Shown in pieces: positions 21,144-32,400 of a stretch of DNA of 64,000 nt (position 1 is its first letter; every line of letters begins with the position of its first letter). A program made the position numbers and the translations under genes. The notes under the pieces were generated by a model, which worked only from the letters and a program-made list of their open reading frames with translations, was not told where the DNA came from and did not search any database. The DNA comes from Hydrangea macrophylla (taxonomy: Eukaryota > Streptophyta > Magnoliopsida > Cornales > Hydrangeaceae). The stretch covers positions 34,946,218 to 35,010,217 of the forward strand of contig CM066982.1 in the NCBI GenBank assembly GCA_033977485.1. Direction: 5' to 3'.

Positions 21144-24038
21144 TGTCACGCCCCGACGTAGCATATATAAGGAAAGCATTTAATTTCCTTTATGGACCCG
21201 TAGGTCGCGACAGTTTGAAGGATCGATTCTGTCCCAAACGTCGAACAACAAAACATAATAATCAGAGTAAAGCAATCAAGGCTTACAAAAATTTTCTAAC
21301 TTATTACATCTTATAATACGGGGTCGACAAGGCACAGACCGCCTTAAAAACAAAACAATAACTTAGTGTCTGTTACAGTCATCCTTAAAACAAAACAGTT
21401 TAAAACTTAAACATGTAAACTTAAGGCATATATTTAATGAACAGTTCTCTCATTCCAAAAGCAGCTATTCTCAATTCGCATAGTCGTATGATTCCTCCTG
21501 GTTATAACATGAAAAGCCTGAACACGAATGTCCAGGACGCATCAACGTCGTCAGCTTCAAGAAGCTGGTGAGTATTAAAAACATAACTTTAAATGTAAAA
21601 CATACCCATTTACCTTTTTCCATTATCAGTTTGTAAAATCAATAGTTATACCGCAGCAAGAATTTGTTTTATAAAACCACAAGGAAAAATAATAAAAGTC
21701 GTTCATTTATAAAAACAGTTACTCGTGTATAAGACAATGCACCACACTCATCTTGCCGACTCTTTTCTCTCGACAGCCACAACAACCCACTATCCTACTC
21801 CTGGTATCTTTGAAACACTAAGATAGCCACACTTTAGCAACGGGGCGCCAGGGAGTGTCCAGTTTGCCTCACACTTTGGTCCGGGGTACCAGGGAGTGTC
21901 CAATGCCTCACACTTTGAATGCCCTAACCGCCATGCAAATACCGGGGCAACCCCTCAAGCAGTATCCAGACTCGAGTATCAGGGACTGTCCGTAGGCCAC
22001 ACTTTAGCACTACCATGGGTGCCAGGGAATGTCCGAGTTCGGTGTCACACACTTTAACGCTTCCATGGGCGTCAGGGAGTGTCCATATTTGCCACCGTCG
22101 CATTTCAAAGATACCCTCTCCACAAAACTCAACCACAACCACAACCACAACCACAACCACAAACTACAACCACAACCACAAACTCATACTCTTTTCCACA
22201 CAGACTGACACCCACATGCATGTACCACTGACCCCGCATGAATGATATGCACTTGAACCTAAGCAGAATACTGAATTAAAGGAACAACACGCGTACGGGG
22301 ATTGATAAGTCGTACTACAATGTTTTAATCATTCAAACCTACCCAAATAGAGTTCTGATTAACTAAATATCCCAAACAGAACCTTATCAGTATTAAAAGT
22401 TGAACCAAACAGTCCCTTAACAGAAAACAGATAAAAACATAAACTGCCAGACTTTGCGCGCGCGGGCCGCTTGCGCGAAAGATCGCTCGCGCGGGCCGCT
22501 CGCGCGATATGCTCAAATTTCATTTATATAAATACTTTTCTGTCTGCCTGAAACAGCCAAGGTCGTGCGCGCGGATCGCTCGCGCGAATGGATCCTCGCG
22601 CGACCCTCGCTCGCGCGACCTGCCTAAAATTCATTATATATATATAAACTCTTCTGTCTACCTGGGAAAGCAAGGATCGCGCGCGCGGATCGCTCGCGCG
22701 AAAGATCGCTCGCGCGGGCCGCTCGCGCGATTCTCGCGCGCGCGATCGTGGCTCAAGGTGAAGCTGAGGCTTCATCTTCCTCGCAGAAACTGCTCTGTTT
22801 CAGATTTTCAGGGTCTTCTTGACCCATTTTCAATTCTGTAAGCATATATATCATGTTATATATGGATCTCTTCCTTTTTCAACAAGGATTAAGAATCTAT
22901 GATTAATTAAACATGATTTAAACTATAGCTCTATAATTTTATGAAAAACTAAAACATGTCAAAACAAATTTTCTTATATACTTCCTTATATGAACAAATT
23001 AAGGTCTCATACTTTGGGTATAGTGTATATGACATGTAATCTATCATATTCATCTAACAAAACAGGTTTTGGTTGAGTTTGGAAAATCTCCATTTTTCAA
23101 GCTATGAACTTCAACGTACAACATCAATGGTGATCCTTCAAATTAACTACTCAAATCAGTAAATAAGGAATGGATTACATTTTGAGTGAGTTAGTAATAC
23201 TCACAGAGATTAAAAGCAGAGAGATTGTTGAGAAAGATAACTAATTTAAGAAACCCAATACAAGCTTGAAGCTATGGAGTTTTGAAGTTTGCTCTCTCTC
23301 TCTCTCTCTAAACTCTCTGTGTTTTGTATAATGCAGAAAGTGTAAAATGTGTTCACAAAGTGTGTAGTGCATATACATATAGAGAGAAATTGATATGGAC
23401 TTGGAGGCCAAGCAAATTGTAGCTTACTCAACAAATGAATTTTGTTTTTAATTAGCTAAATTATAACCACAGATGTGTGTTGATATACATACGTATATGT
23501 ATATACACCATCAGATCTTGAAGGGGTAACTAGAGTAATAGGGGGCAATTCAAATGGTGTTTGGGAAAAATAGCTTTTGGCATAACAACACACACACCCA
23601 CAAAGCATTGCCAAACAAGGCTTAAGCAAATGATGAGTTTCCATTAATAGAAATAAAGTACAAGTCATGTCATACTTTACGTCACTTCCAAAAATCTGGG
23701 GAAATTTAGCACAACGCGGACAGTTTTGGACATAAACTGATATTTTCGGGGCGCGGTGGTCACCACAAAAATACAGGAAATTCATCTTAATTTACGAAAT
23801 GATTTTCTGGTTCTATAAAAATACAGCTGGAAATAAAAGAGAACATTTCCACCATTTTTGAAATACAGTTTTGAAATCCACACAGGTATTGCTAACTTTA
23901 TAAAAATTACAGTTTAACCCCAACATGAATTTTAACACATAAGAATTGAAATTAAAATAGAAGCAAACAATGTATATTTAATTTTAAATATGACAATGCA
24001 ATGTACAGATTAATTAAATGAAAATGCAGGTTATTACA
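21144..24038 (-). repeat. 5' LTR of element C
   Basis: 2895 bp with the same internal structure as 12708-15577. It differs by scattered substitutions and small length changes in the CpG blocks, the CAACCA run and the CT run. By eye the copies are more diverged than those of element D. Confidence 0.95.
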
Positions 24039-25934
24039 CTTATAGGCTGCGATAGACGACTTAGACCAAGACCGAGGATTTAATCGGTGACTGGTAGGCT
24101 GCGATAGAAAAGTTTGACCAAGACCGAAGATTTGATCGGTGACTTATAGGCTGCGATAGACGACTTAGACCAAGACCGAGGATTTAATCGATGACTGGTA
24201 GGCTCAAAAGATTTGCCTTGGGGCTATTCTAGCTCAAGATATTTTTCATGTGCTTTTTATTCTAGATTCATCATTTTCTTTTCTTGATAGATTGTTTGCT
24301 ATGGACAGCAGTTTTAGGTGATTCGAGCAAGGAGAGGAAGAAGTACGAGCCAGTTCCTTATGACAACCCCACTTTTCTACTCATGGATTCCCCTTTTGAC
24401 TATGGACAAATTCAAAGGCTTTCTGTTACATCTGGTGATCTGTTGAGGATATTCACTTGATTTTGTTCTCTCTTAAGATATTACTCGCCCTTTCCTCGGC
24501 GGAGCAGAATCTGACTTCCTGCCCTTCATGTTATTGCCCTTCTTTTGGAATCTTCAATTCTTGTTGATTCCTCTGAGGAATATATATTTCGGTTTTCATG
24601 AGGGTAGACTCAAACTGAGTTGAGACGCACACATTTTTCAAATTTGTGACCAATTCTGCTTTTTTTTTTTTTGCGCTTCTTTGGTCAACTTGAGAAAAAA
24701 TTGTTATAATATTCTTTCATTGTATCTTCCTTTACGATTGACTTTTTGATAAAGAATTCTCCTTTTCATGTTTCTTTCCATCTTAAATCAATTTCAGATT
24801 TATGCATGAAAACTTCAACTTCTTACTTCAAGAATTCTCGGGATGCCTAAGCTTGGTCCTTGAAAACCAGTCAACACAGCGATATCTTATTTGGCAAACG
24901 ACAGTTTGCCCCTAGTTTGACAGAGGGCTTGGAAGCGCAGTACAAACGAAGTTTACCCCTGGTTTGAGGGAGGTGACGCGGCCTCTGGGAAAACAATAGT
25001 TTGCCCGTAGTTTTCATGAAATGGTTGGATTTCTCTTTTGGACCGAGGGCCTTGGGAGACCCGCCTACTTATCCCCGAATGGGCATCAGGTCCTGTAGTA
25101 GTTCGGTCAGGGCTTAAAAGAAGTGCAATGATGGACTCTGTGTGTGTGGTTGTGACCGAACCTTGCAGGCTGCCTACATATCCCCGAATGGGAATCAGGT
25201 CAAAACGTAGTTCATCTACTCTGGAGGTCTTGAAAGAATAAGGCTTCAAGAATTGGTGGGCTTTTCGAGCCATGTTTTCATTTGGGTTCAATGAGCGCCC
25301 TTTTCTGGGTAGATTTTCTGAGACAGATTCCTTGTGGCAGCTTTCGAACAAGATGATGAACTACTACTTTTTTTTTTTTTTTTTTTTTTGTGGCGGTTGA
25401 TTCTTTTCACCTTATCACTAGCCAGTCAATCTTTACAACTCTCATAACACATCGTGTTTTAATCATATTCTATCATATTCATAAAGTAATATTAGCCCTC
25501 CAAATCACTCTTCATCTTTCTCAGAGATATTCCTGCATTATTTTAGGCCCACTTATCACTTATCCATTGAGTTTCTCACAAAAAATTTATTGATACATTC
25601 AAATCTTTCTTTTCATTTCCAATTTATTTTCTTGGGATAATTCATGTACTTTGAAGTGCTCAAGAATTCTCAATCTGCTTTTTCTCTTTTTTTTTTCTTT
25701 TTTTTTTTCATTACCTCCTATTCTCTTCATGATTTTGACTGGCTAGGATTCGGATTTTGAAATCAACACGTATCTCATTTTCCTCTAACTTTTGCCTAGG
25801 CGCCCTTTCGGGTTTTCATCCTAGCGAGCCCTTTTTCTTCTTTTTTTTTTTTTTTTTTAGAAGAAGAAGTTCATTTAAGATATCTAGCTACCATTAAGGA
25901 ACAAGTTCATGGCTTTGGACTGTGAGCTCACCTT
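24039..25934 (-). other. Proximal 3' UTR of element B: repeat remainder, homopolymers, two hairpin motifs
   Basis: Starts with CTTAT, the second copy of the C target duplication, then the rest of the 51-bp repeat (to about 24200). Hairpin motifs lie at 25200-25170 (CTGATTCCCATTCGGGGATA) and 25090-25061 (one stem mismatch); on the minus strand they are followed by TAGGC boxes, as after pol in element A. Several long T runs (about 24660, 25370-25389, 25690, 25840, 26161-26187), A-rich on the element strand, break the area. No protein domain is visible between here and the pol remnant. Confidence 0.6.
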
Positions 25935-26303
25935 TTAGGTTTGGTATAAAGGGGGTGATGTGGGATAATTTCTGAATTCATTCTGGCACATCATCATAGG
26001 ATCATGCAAAGCATCCTTGTATTCTTTTAGCAATGAGATCAATTTTATGCTTTTATCTTTATTGAGTGAAATATGGAAAGAATTACTTTGAGAATCTTCT
26101 TCATTTTCTAAGTCAAATGCCAAGGTTTCCTCAATGATTTTGCATACAGGTTCATTTGCTTTTTTTTTTTTGTTTTTTTTTTTTTTGTTATTATAATCAT
26201 TAAGAGCAACCAAGTAAGCAGAATCAGTCACTTTCATTGATAATAGAAAATTAAAAAAGGCTTGGCTCATACTGGCCATTACAGACTTCCGGGGTAGGGG
26301 CAT
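25935..26303 (-). pseudogene. Pol remnant of element B (N-terminal edge of reverse transcriptase region)
   Basis: A 122-codon frame downstream of gag in a different frame. Its only familiar part is KLISLLKEYKDALHD, which resembles the LLKEYKDVFAW-type block just upstream of reverse transcriptase in Tat polyproteins. A lysine-rich low-complexity stretch is encoded by a poly-A run. Everything after this block is gone, so the element has lost pol by a large deletion. Confidence 0.6.
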
Positions 26304-26316
26304 CTTATCACTAGAC

Positions 26317-28464
26317 TCAAGGACCTCTTGGCAAATTCCCTGATTCTATCTCTCCTCCATTCTCCGGCTCTTCCTTCCTTGCTTTATTTCCCTTGACCTC
26401 TTCCTTCAGTATTTCTCCCATCTGGTCTTTCCCAATCTTCACTTTCATGATCTTCTTTGGACCGCTCTCCTCGGTCTTACTGCTTTCTTCATTAAAGAGA
26501 TTCCTTATGGCCAGGCCATCCAGTGCATAAATCCAATCTTGGATAGACATAGGTTCTGTGGGCGTTTGTAGGTATGGATCTTCATAGTCAGCGAATTCAT
26601 GTAAGGAATAGATCTCAAACCCTTGCTCCAAATACTTATCTGTGCAGTCTACCCATGGCTCTGGAAAGCCATAGTAGGGAAAATCTCCTCCTTTCTTGAT
26701 GGAGTATTCATGCGATGCCTGACCTTCTTCTTTTTCTTCAAGATCCTTTCCTTTCTCCTTTTCTGGATCGTTTTCCTTAGCATGATTGATCACTTCCTCA
26801 TTATTTCCTTCTTCTCCCTCAGACCCCAGACCATCCGTGTCACTGTACACCTCCTCCCAGATGGAGTTATCAGTAGGATTGTTTGGATCCCACCAATTGA
26901 TTTGGAGGATTTCATTGTCCATATCTTCCTCAAATGCTTGCTCCTCTTCTCCTCCTATCAACCAATCCTCTTCCTCTACTACTATAAGGCATATCCTCTG
27001 ATCTTTTGGGAATTCATGAGCTTTGGTAGCTTGTCCTACCGGTACGATCAACACAGACGGATCGAAGACTTCCTCCTCAATATCTAAGAGATTGATGTTC
27101 GGTGGTGGTGGTACAGCATGATGATTAGGGAGCGGGTTTCGGGTCACATGCGGCCGATCTATAGGCGGAGGGGAAATAGTCTTGTTATCAATCAGATTTT
27201 GTACTTCATGTCTCAACCTCTTGCATCGGTCAGTTGTGTGGCCGTGAGTTTGATGAAACTCACAATAGAGGTTTGTATTGAAGCCTGGCGGGAGTGGATC
27301 AGGCATTGGCTTTAGATCCAGCGGCTTTAGATATCCTTTTTCCTTTAATCGCTTGAGAATGGTAGTCAATATGATCCCTAAATCAGTGAACTGACGAGGT
27401 TGTCCTCCCAATTTCGGTCTTGATGCACCCTCCTTGCTCAAAACATTGACATCAGTCGCTACCTGGTTTCCCGTGTTCCCTCCGTAAAATGGTCTTCTAG
27501 AGCGGTTCCCCTGAGATTCCTCCTTCTTAATCCTTCCATCCTTGATTGCGTCCTCGATCCTGGTTCCAATTTCAAACAACTCAGCAAAGGTATGAATGCA
27601 CTGGTACATGAGTTTCTCCTGATAGATGTTCTGGAGGTTTTTTATTATAATCCGGATCTGTTCCTTCTCTGATGGTCGTTGGGTCATTTTTGCAGCTTTC
27701 CCTCTCCATCGCGCCAAGAATTCAGCAAATGACTCTCTATTCTCTTGCATGGTTGTTTCCAGATCCCTCACAGTTACATCGAGTTCTTGGTTGTATTCAT
27801 ACTGGGTGACAAAAGCCTTCACCACTTCCTCCCATATGCGACTCTTGCTTGGCTCTAATGTGAAATACCAAGATAAAGCTGCCCCAGTTAAAGTTTGCTG
27901 AAACAGCATGGCCATCATGGCAGGACTCAGACCACTTGGCTGAAAGGCCCCGATGCACATCCTCACGTGATTTCTGGGGTTGCCAGAACCATCAAACTTA
28001 TCGATCTCAGGCATTTTGAAACCGGCTGGCAATTTTTCTTGAGTTCCTTCAAACAAACCCTCTAACTCTAACAGGTAGCTATCAACCCCATTAGACTTGC
28101 GGACAACTTTCTCTAGCTTTTCCACCTTCTCCTTCATCTCGATACGCTCTTTCTCAGCTTTCTCAATCTTCTCTCTCTCTGCCCTAGGTACGTCAACTCT
28201 TGGTGGTTCCCGATCCTCAAACCATTCATCTTCCTGAAGCGGAGGCGGGTCGGCTATCGGTGGATCATTTACTGTCCTTTGGCGGGTTAGTGCTTCCATC
28301 ATGGCCATCATTTGGTCCATTCTCTCTTTCAACTGAGCTATCTCTGCAGCATGCTGATCCTGGTCCATTTCTCCTTCTGTCTCTGGCTCTCTTCGTACTA
28401 GCCTTGCACTCGAATCCCTGACCCAAACTGTCCCGGCGTTCAATGCTATCTTGCCTACAACCAT
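26317..28464 (-). CDS. Element B Gag, Tat type (715 aa)
   Basis: One open frame of 715 codons from MVVGKIALNAG. An early coiled-coil-like stretch (AEIAQLKERMDQMMAMMEAL) and a charged Lys/Glu helix precede the Gag domain at about residues 160-310 (PEIDKFDGSGNPRNH, GAALSWYF, YEYNQELDVTVRDLE, ESFAEFLARWRGKA). A zinc-finger-like YCEFHQTHGHTTDRC lies near residue 398, typical of Tat Gag. The C-terminal third is acidic. It is the only complete protein in element B, so the element could supply or use capsids while borrowing enzymes. Intactness despite 1.5 percent LTR divergence is notable. Confidence 0.9.
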   Translation of the reverse strand: MVVGKIALNAGTVWVRDSSARLVRREPETEGEMDQDQHAAEIAQLKERMDQMMAMMEALTRQRTVNDPPIADPPPLQEDEWFEDREPPRVDVPRAEREKIEKAEKERIEMKEKVEKLEKVVRKSNGVDSYLLELEGLFEGTQEKLPAGFKMPEIDKFDGSGNPRNHVRMCIGAFQPSGLSPAMMAMLFQQTLTGAALSWYFTLEPSKSRIWEEVVKAFVTQYEYNQELDVTVRDLETTMQENRESFAEFLARWRGKAAKMTQRPSEKEQIRIIIKNLQNIYQEKLMYQCIHTFAELFEIGTRIEDAIKDGRIKKEESQGNRSRRPFYGGNTGNQVATDVNVLSKEGASRPKLGGQPRQFTDLGIILTTILKRLKEKGYLKPLDLKPMPDPLPPGFNTNLYCEFHQTHGHTTDRCKRLRHEVQNLIDNKTISPPPIDRPHVTRNPLPNHHAVPPPPNINLLDIEEEVFDPSVLIVPVGQATKAHEFPKDQRICLIVVEEEDWLIGGEEEQAFEEDMDNEILQINWWDPNNPTDNSIWEEVYSDTDGLGSEGEEGNNEEVINHAKENDPEKEKGKDLEEKEEGQASHEYSIKKGGDFPYYGFPEPWVDCTDKYLEQGFEIYSLHEFADYEDPYLQTPTEPMSIQDWIYALDGLAIRNLFNEESSKTEESGPKKIMKVKIGKDQMGEILKEEVKGNKARKEEPENGGEIESGNLPRGP

Positions 28465-29659
28465 TTTTATTTTTAATCAATTCTCAAACAACTTTATTTT
28501 TTGAAAAAAAATGCTTGGTAAAAATTCTTTATGAATGGCTTATATGTCACACGGATGTGATGCATGTGTGTGTGTGTGTGCCTATTCTATATGCCAAAGA
28601 AAAGAAAATCCTAGTCCTAGCATATAAGCACATAAGCAAATAAAATCCGCATCCATGTTAAGTGCGCCGATTTCTCCTTTCATTACGGTCCTCATTACCC
28701 TTTTTAAGTATTTTGAAATTTTGAATTTTATTGGGAAAGTATTTCTTAGGTGATGAAATCTTTTGAAAACAATTCTTGGGAGTTCTTTTGAAAATGAGGG
28801 TGTTAACCATTGCTCAACGAAGATGATTGGATTAAAATTTTGCTTTGAAACTCATTTGAGAAGCATTTTTCCCAAAATTAATTCTCAAGATTTTTGGATT
28901 TTTCTATTGAAAGTGAGGGCGTGAAAATATTTTTCAATAAAAGATGAATGAGTTTTACTTGATTAAAGAAAATGAACCTTGGATCTTTTCTTTGAGAGGG
29001 TGATTTTTCAAAACAATTTTCGGATAAAAGATGATGATTAATCAAAAGTTTTGTCATAAACAATGAAACTTGGATTCTTGGGTAGGAGTATCACACGATT
29101 AGATAATCATCGCACTTTTCATGAATTCGGATGCATACAAGGTCAATGATGCTTAGCTAAACATGATAAAAGAGGTGTAATCTTATAATCAAGATTCGGC
29201 TTATTCTCAAATGTCATAGGACATGAAGAGGAATTGCTCAAAAGTGATTAAGAGGTTACACATCTTTTATCAATTAAGCATCGTCATCATCTCAAGTAAT
29301 CCCTTTCGGGCATACAAAACTCCCTAGCATATAAGCCTAATCAAGAATTGAATTCCTAATTTTGAAAGGTTCTATGGAAACTACTATGCAAAGGCCGGGT
29401 TTTGGTCAAATAAGGGACCCTTGACACACACCCAATAGGATGCTTCATATACCAAAACATGGTACGAGATCAAGGATGATCACACGGCCCCATGATGACT
29501 TGACCGACCGGGTTGCCCCGAGCCTCCAAGGTCATAGTTCCGTGCAATCGACTGGCGAGACATGCAAGTGCAATGCAACAGGCATACAAAAATTAATTAA
29601 CTTGATTAAAAGGATGCTTTCAAGTCTAATCCTCGAGTGAACCCAAAATCAGAAATTAT
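28465..29659 (-). other. 5' leader of element B
   Basis: About 1.2 kb between primer binding site and gag. AT-rich, with a short GT microsatellite at about 28566-28581 and no convincing ORF or known motif. Confidence 0.6.
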
Positions 29660-29707
29660 GGTCTGCGAAACCAGAGATTCTGGGTTCGATCCCCAGCAGA
29701 GTCGCCA
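29660..29707 (-). other. Primer binding site of element B extended into a tRNA-Arg-like 3' half
   Basis: The minus strand begins TGGCGACTCTGCTGGGG three bases inside the 5' LTR. Read on the plus strand, 29660-29707 looks like a tRNA 3' half: anticodon arm GGTCTGCGAAACC, T arm CTGGG-TTCGATC-CCCAG, acceptor strand and CCA. The anticodon position would read GCG (Arg). No 5' half precedes it, so it is not a tRNA gene. Ogre-type elements are known to use tRNA-Arg, but a normal site is about 18 nt. Confidence 0.75.
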
Positions 29708-30484
29708 GATTGTGGATATCGCAGGTTATTCTTTCTTTTTACCCACAGCTTTTCAAAATCAATTTCTAAAACAAAGAGTCGCCACTTAATTTTTAAAAGG
29801 AAAAATTAAGAAACCATTTTAAAGCAAACTGATCTTTTTGCGAAACCAAAGATAAACTGGGTCCGAGGATTATGGAATAAAAGGGGAAGGAGCCCGGCGG
29901 ACTAAAACACCCCCTTTCATCCTATCTCACGATAGGCCTCTACTCAATATCCTTTTTAATCAAATTATTAATCTAAGCATGCCCTCAATTAATACATATT
30001 ATACATATACATCACACAAGCATGTTGGAAATGGTGTAAAATTGCTAACGACAAAATATCATTCATAAGCCACGTAATACAAGTAACAAACAACATGATA
30101 TGCAATAGAGAACTAGAAAACATACCCGGGATCCGGCCGCGAATATTAAACGTGCAATGCATGCAAGAACAAAATAAATCTAAGAAAAGGTCTCTAACTG
30201 TAACACCTATAATTTTCTGTCATTATAATATCAGCTTTTTCTAATTTCTGTATTGGACCCACTATATTGTTATATTATTATTTTAATTACGTGACGGTAT
30301 GGATGTGTTGTAGTATTATCATATAGACTGTAGTAACCATACCGACTCGACCATAATAAGATTTAACTTAGTCCCGTACCTGGACCCGGACATTAGAAAT
30401 AATACCCGATTGCACGTAAATTGAGACTGACACGCATATCGAGGAACTTATGCACGTAAACCGAGAAAGTTGCACGCAACCCGA

Positions 30485-30634
30485 GGTGGGCCCCACATGG
30501 CCGGCCATGTGGCAACCACATGACATCTCTTTGGACACATGTCCACTTAATGGACACATGTCCACTTAATGGACACATGTCCTATGCATGTAACATGCAA
30601 ATGACACCTAAGCTAATGCACTTTCTATATATAA
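30485..30634 (+). promoter_or_regulatory. Core promoter region of the element D LTR
   Basis: GTGGGCCCCAC (30487-30497, resembling TCP-factor sites GTGGGNCC) overlaps the palindrome CCACATGGCCGGCCATGTGG (30493-30512). Next come about 2.5 copies of a 19-bp unit with GGACACATGTCC (about 30532-30591), then TATATATAA (30626-30634). The 3' LTR repeats this with TATA at 39651-39659. Factor names are inference from consensus only. Confidence 0.5.
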
Positions 30635-32117
30635 CATGCACATGCACACAATTGACACACTTTGTCTCTTATAATCTGCACTTAATTGAAGAAATTAGAG
30701 CTGGAGTTATAAGTTCATATAGGAGAAGAAGAAGGTGACACCATTGAAGTTGAAGGTTAAGCTCCATCAAGCTCAAGAACAACATCAAGCTTAATTTCAA
30801 GCTTTGGTGAGTAATTAGTGAGTAAATAGTGAGTAAATTATGAGTAATATAACTCAATTTAGAACCCATAATATGTACTAATATTTAGTAGAAGTTTGAT
30901 GTTGTTGTGTTGAAGATTCCATGACATGCAAAACAAATCCATAAATCTGAGAAACTGAAACTCTCAGCAGAATGTAGTTTAGCAAAATGGATGTTTTGTG
31001 TAGCTCACAAATCCGAATTAAGCTAGGTTTTTTTGTGGTAAAAGCTAACTCATATATCTACAAATAACTCTTCTATAGCTCAGTCTAGAAATCACTCCTT
31101 CATGGGTGAAATGCATGTACAACGCAGTGTTATAAATCTGAGAAACTGAAACTCTCAGCAGAACATAGTTTAGTAAAAGGAATGTTTTGTGTAGCTCAAA
31201 AATGAGAATTAAGCTAGGTTTTTTTGTGGTGAAAGCTAACTCATAGATCTACAAATAACCCTTCTATAGCTCAGTCTAAAAACCCCTCCTTAATAGGTGA
31301 AAGTTACGTACAATACAGTACTATAAATCTGGGACAGAACAGTCCGAGATTTAAGAAATGTCTTGTAAAATAAATAGTTTGAGTAGCTCAAAAATGTTAT
31401 TGAAGCTAGATTTTTTTGTACATGAAGATATACCTATTATCTACAATGTTGTAGTTTTGAGTTTGATCTACAAAGTAATTTATCATGCCCAAATAAATCA
31501 TGTTAATTCAGTCAACACAGTGAAAATGTATCCTGGCAGATTGTGTAGCTTTTTGTATGATGTTTTGTTATGCATGGTGTTGATTGTTGATGCTAGTTTT
31601 CCGGTACCTGTGTTGTTATAAAAATATTGTGCTATGGTAGTGCTATCGCGTAGATGAGTATGTTATGGGTTTCATCTATATGTTTTATTGGTATTAAATC
31701 CATGATTATAAATCCATAAGGTACGTGAATGTAGTTTAATGACCGTTGGAAAGTTCATACCCAAACTATAAATATATTATATGGCACGATTATTGCATTA
31801 ATAAGTGATCGGGAAAGTTTCCATCATAAGTATATTAAGAGGAAAACGGAATGTCGGACGTATAGCGAAATATTAACGGTTATAAATGGATGATATTAAT
31901 GAACTAAACTACGAAACGTGCGAACACGTAAAATAATGATAAAACCTTCGATAACAGATTTAATGTGAATAAGGGATATTGGGCCTCGTTTCTAGTCGTG
32001 TGTCTACTGGTCAAAGTTGATTCGTGAACTTTTGTGTCATGTTTGGATAATTCTTACAAAGTTGGTCTCTCGATAATTCCATGGTGTCGATTGGTGAGTT
32101 ATGTTTTGTTCCTTGAT

Positions 32118-32400
32118 CTGAGGATCGGCATGACGTGTTCGGTCAAGTGCGGATGACCTGAGGATCGTCGTGACGTGTTCGATCAAGTGGTTGATTATTT
32201 TTCCGCACCCTTGGACTGAGGATCGGCATGACGTGTTCGGTTATGTACGGGTGACCTGAGGATCGGCATGACGTGTTCGTCCAAGTGATTATTAATTTCC
32301 CGTACCCTTGGTCTGAGGATCGGCATGACGTGTTCGGTAACGTGCGGGCGACCTGAGGATCGGCATGACGTGTTCGACCAAGAGATTGTTAATGTCCCGC
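32118..32400 (+). repeat. Dimeric tandem array in the element D LTR
   Basis: CTGAGGATCGGCATGACGTG starts at 32118, 32158, 32216, 32256, 32313 and 32353 (one copy has a base change). Spacing alternates 40 and about 58, so the true unit is a 98-bp dimer in three copies. Each copy holds TGACGTG, a bZIP-type core. The same array is at about 41143-41425. Confidence 0.85.

Larger units (their letters stand above)
12708..24038 (-). mobile_element. Element C: Tekay/Del-like chromovirus, full length, flanked by CTTAT
   Basis: The termini are TGTCACG...TTATTACA on the plus strand, with CTTAT at 12703-12707 and 24039-24043. On the minus strand the order is 5' LTR (24038-21144), initiator-Met tRNA primer binding site (21135-21118), pre-gag ORF (20953-20357), Gag (20059-19274), protease, reverse transcriptase, RNase H, integrase and chromodomain (to 15623), polypurine tract, 3' LTR (15577-12708). 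The GATTTCGGGGACGAAATCC tail and LTRs near 2.9 kb fit Tekay. Three in-frame TAG stops and one lost integrase zinc ligand make it non-functional as it stands. Confidence 0.95.

Noticed and set aside
22509..22841. ORF rich in RARIARA-type peptides
   Set aside because: By-product of CpG-rich repeats in the element C LTR; open in several frames and on both strands.
25362..25389. Poly-T run as the tail of a SINE or processed pseudogene
   Set aside because: No target duplication or body next to it; several similar runs occur nearby, so simple slippage is more likely.
29660..29707. tRNA gene
   Set aside because: Only the 3' half is present; there is no D arm or 5' acceptor strand, and it coincides with the element B primer binding site.
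30368..31621. Small ORFs in the element D LTR (also at 39393-40646)
   Set aside because: They repeat only because LTRs repeat; no motif, and amino-acid changes between copies show no constraint.
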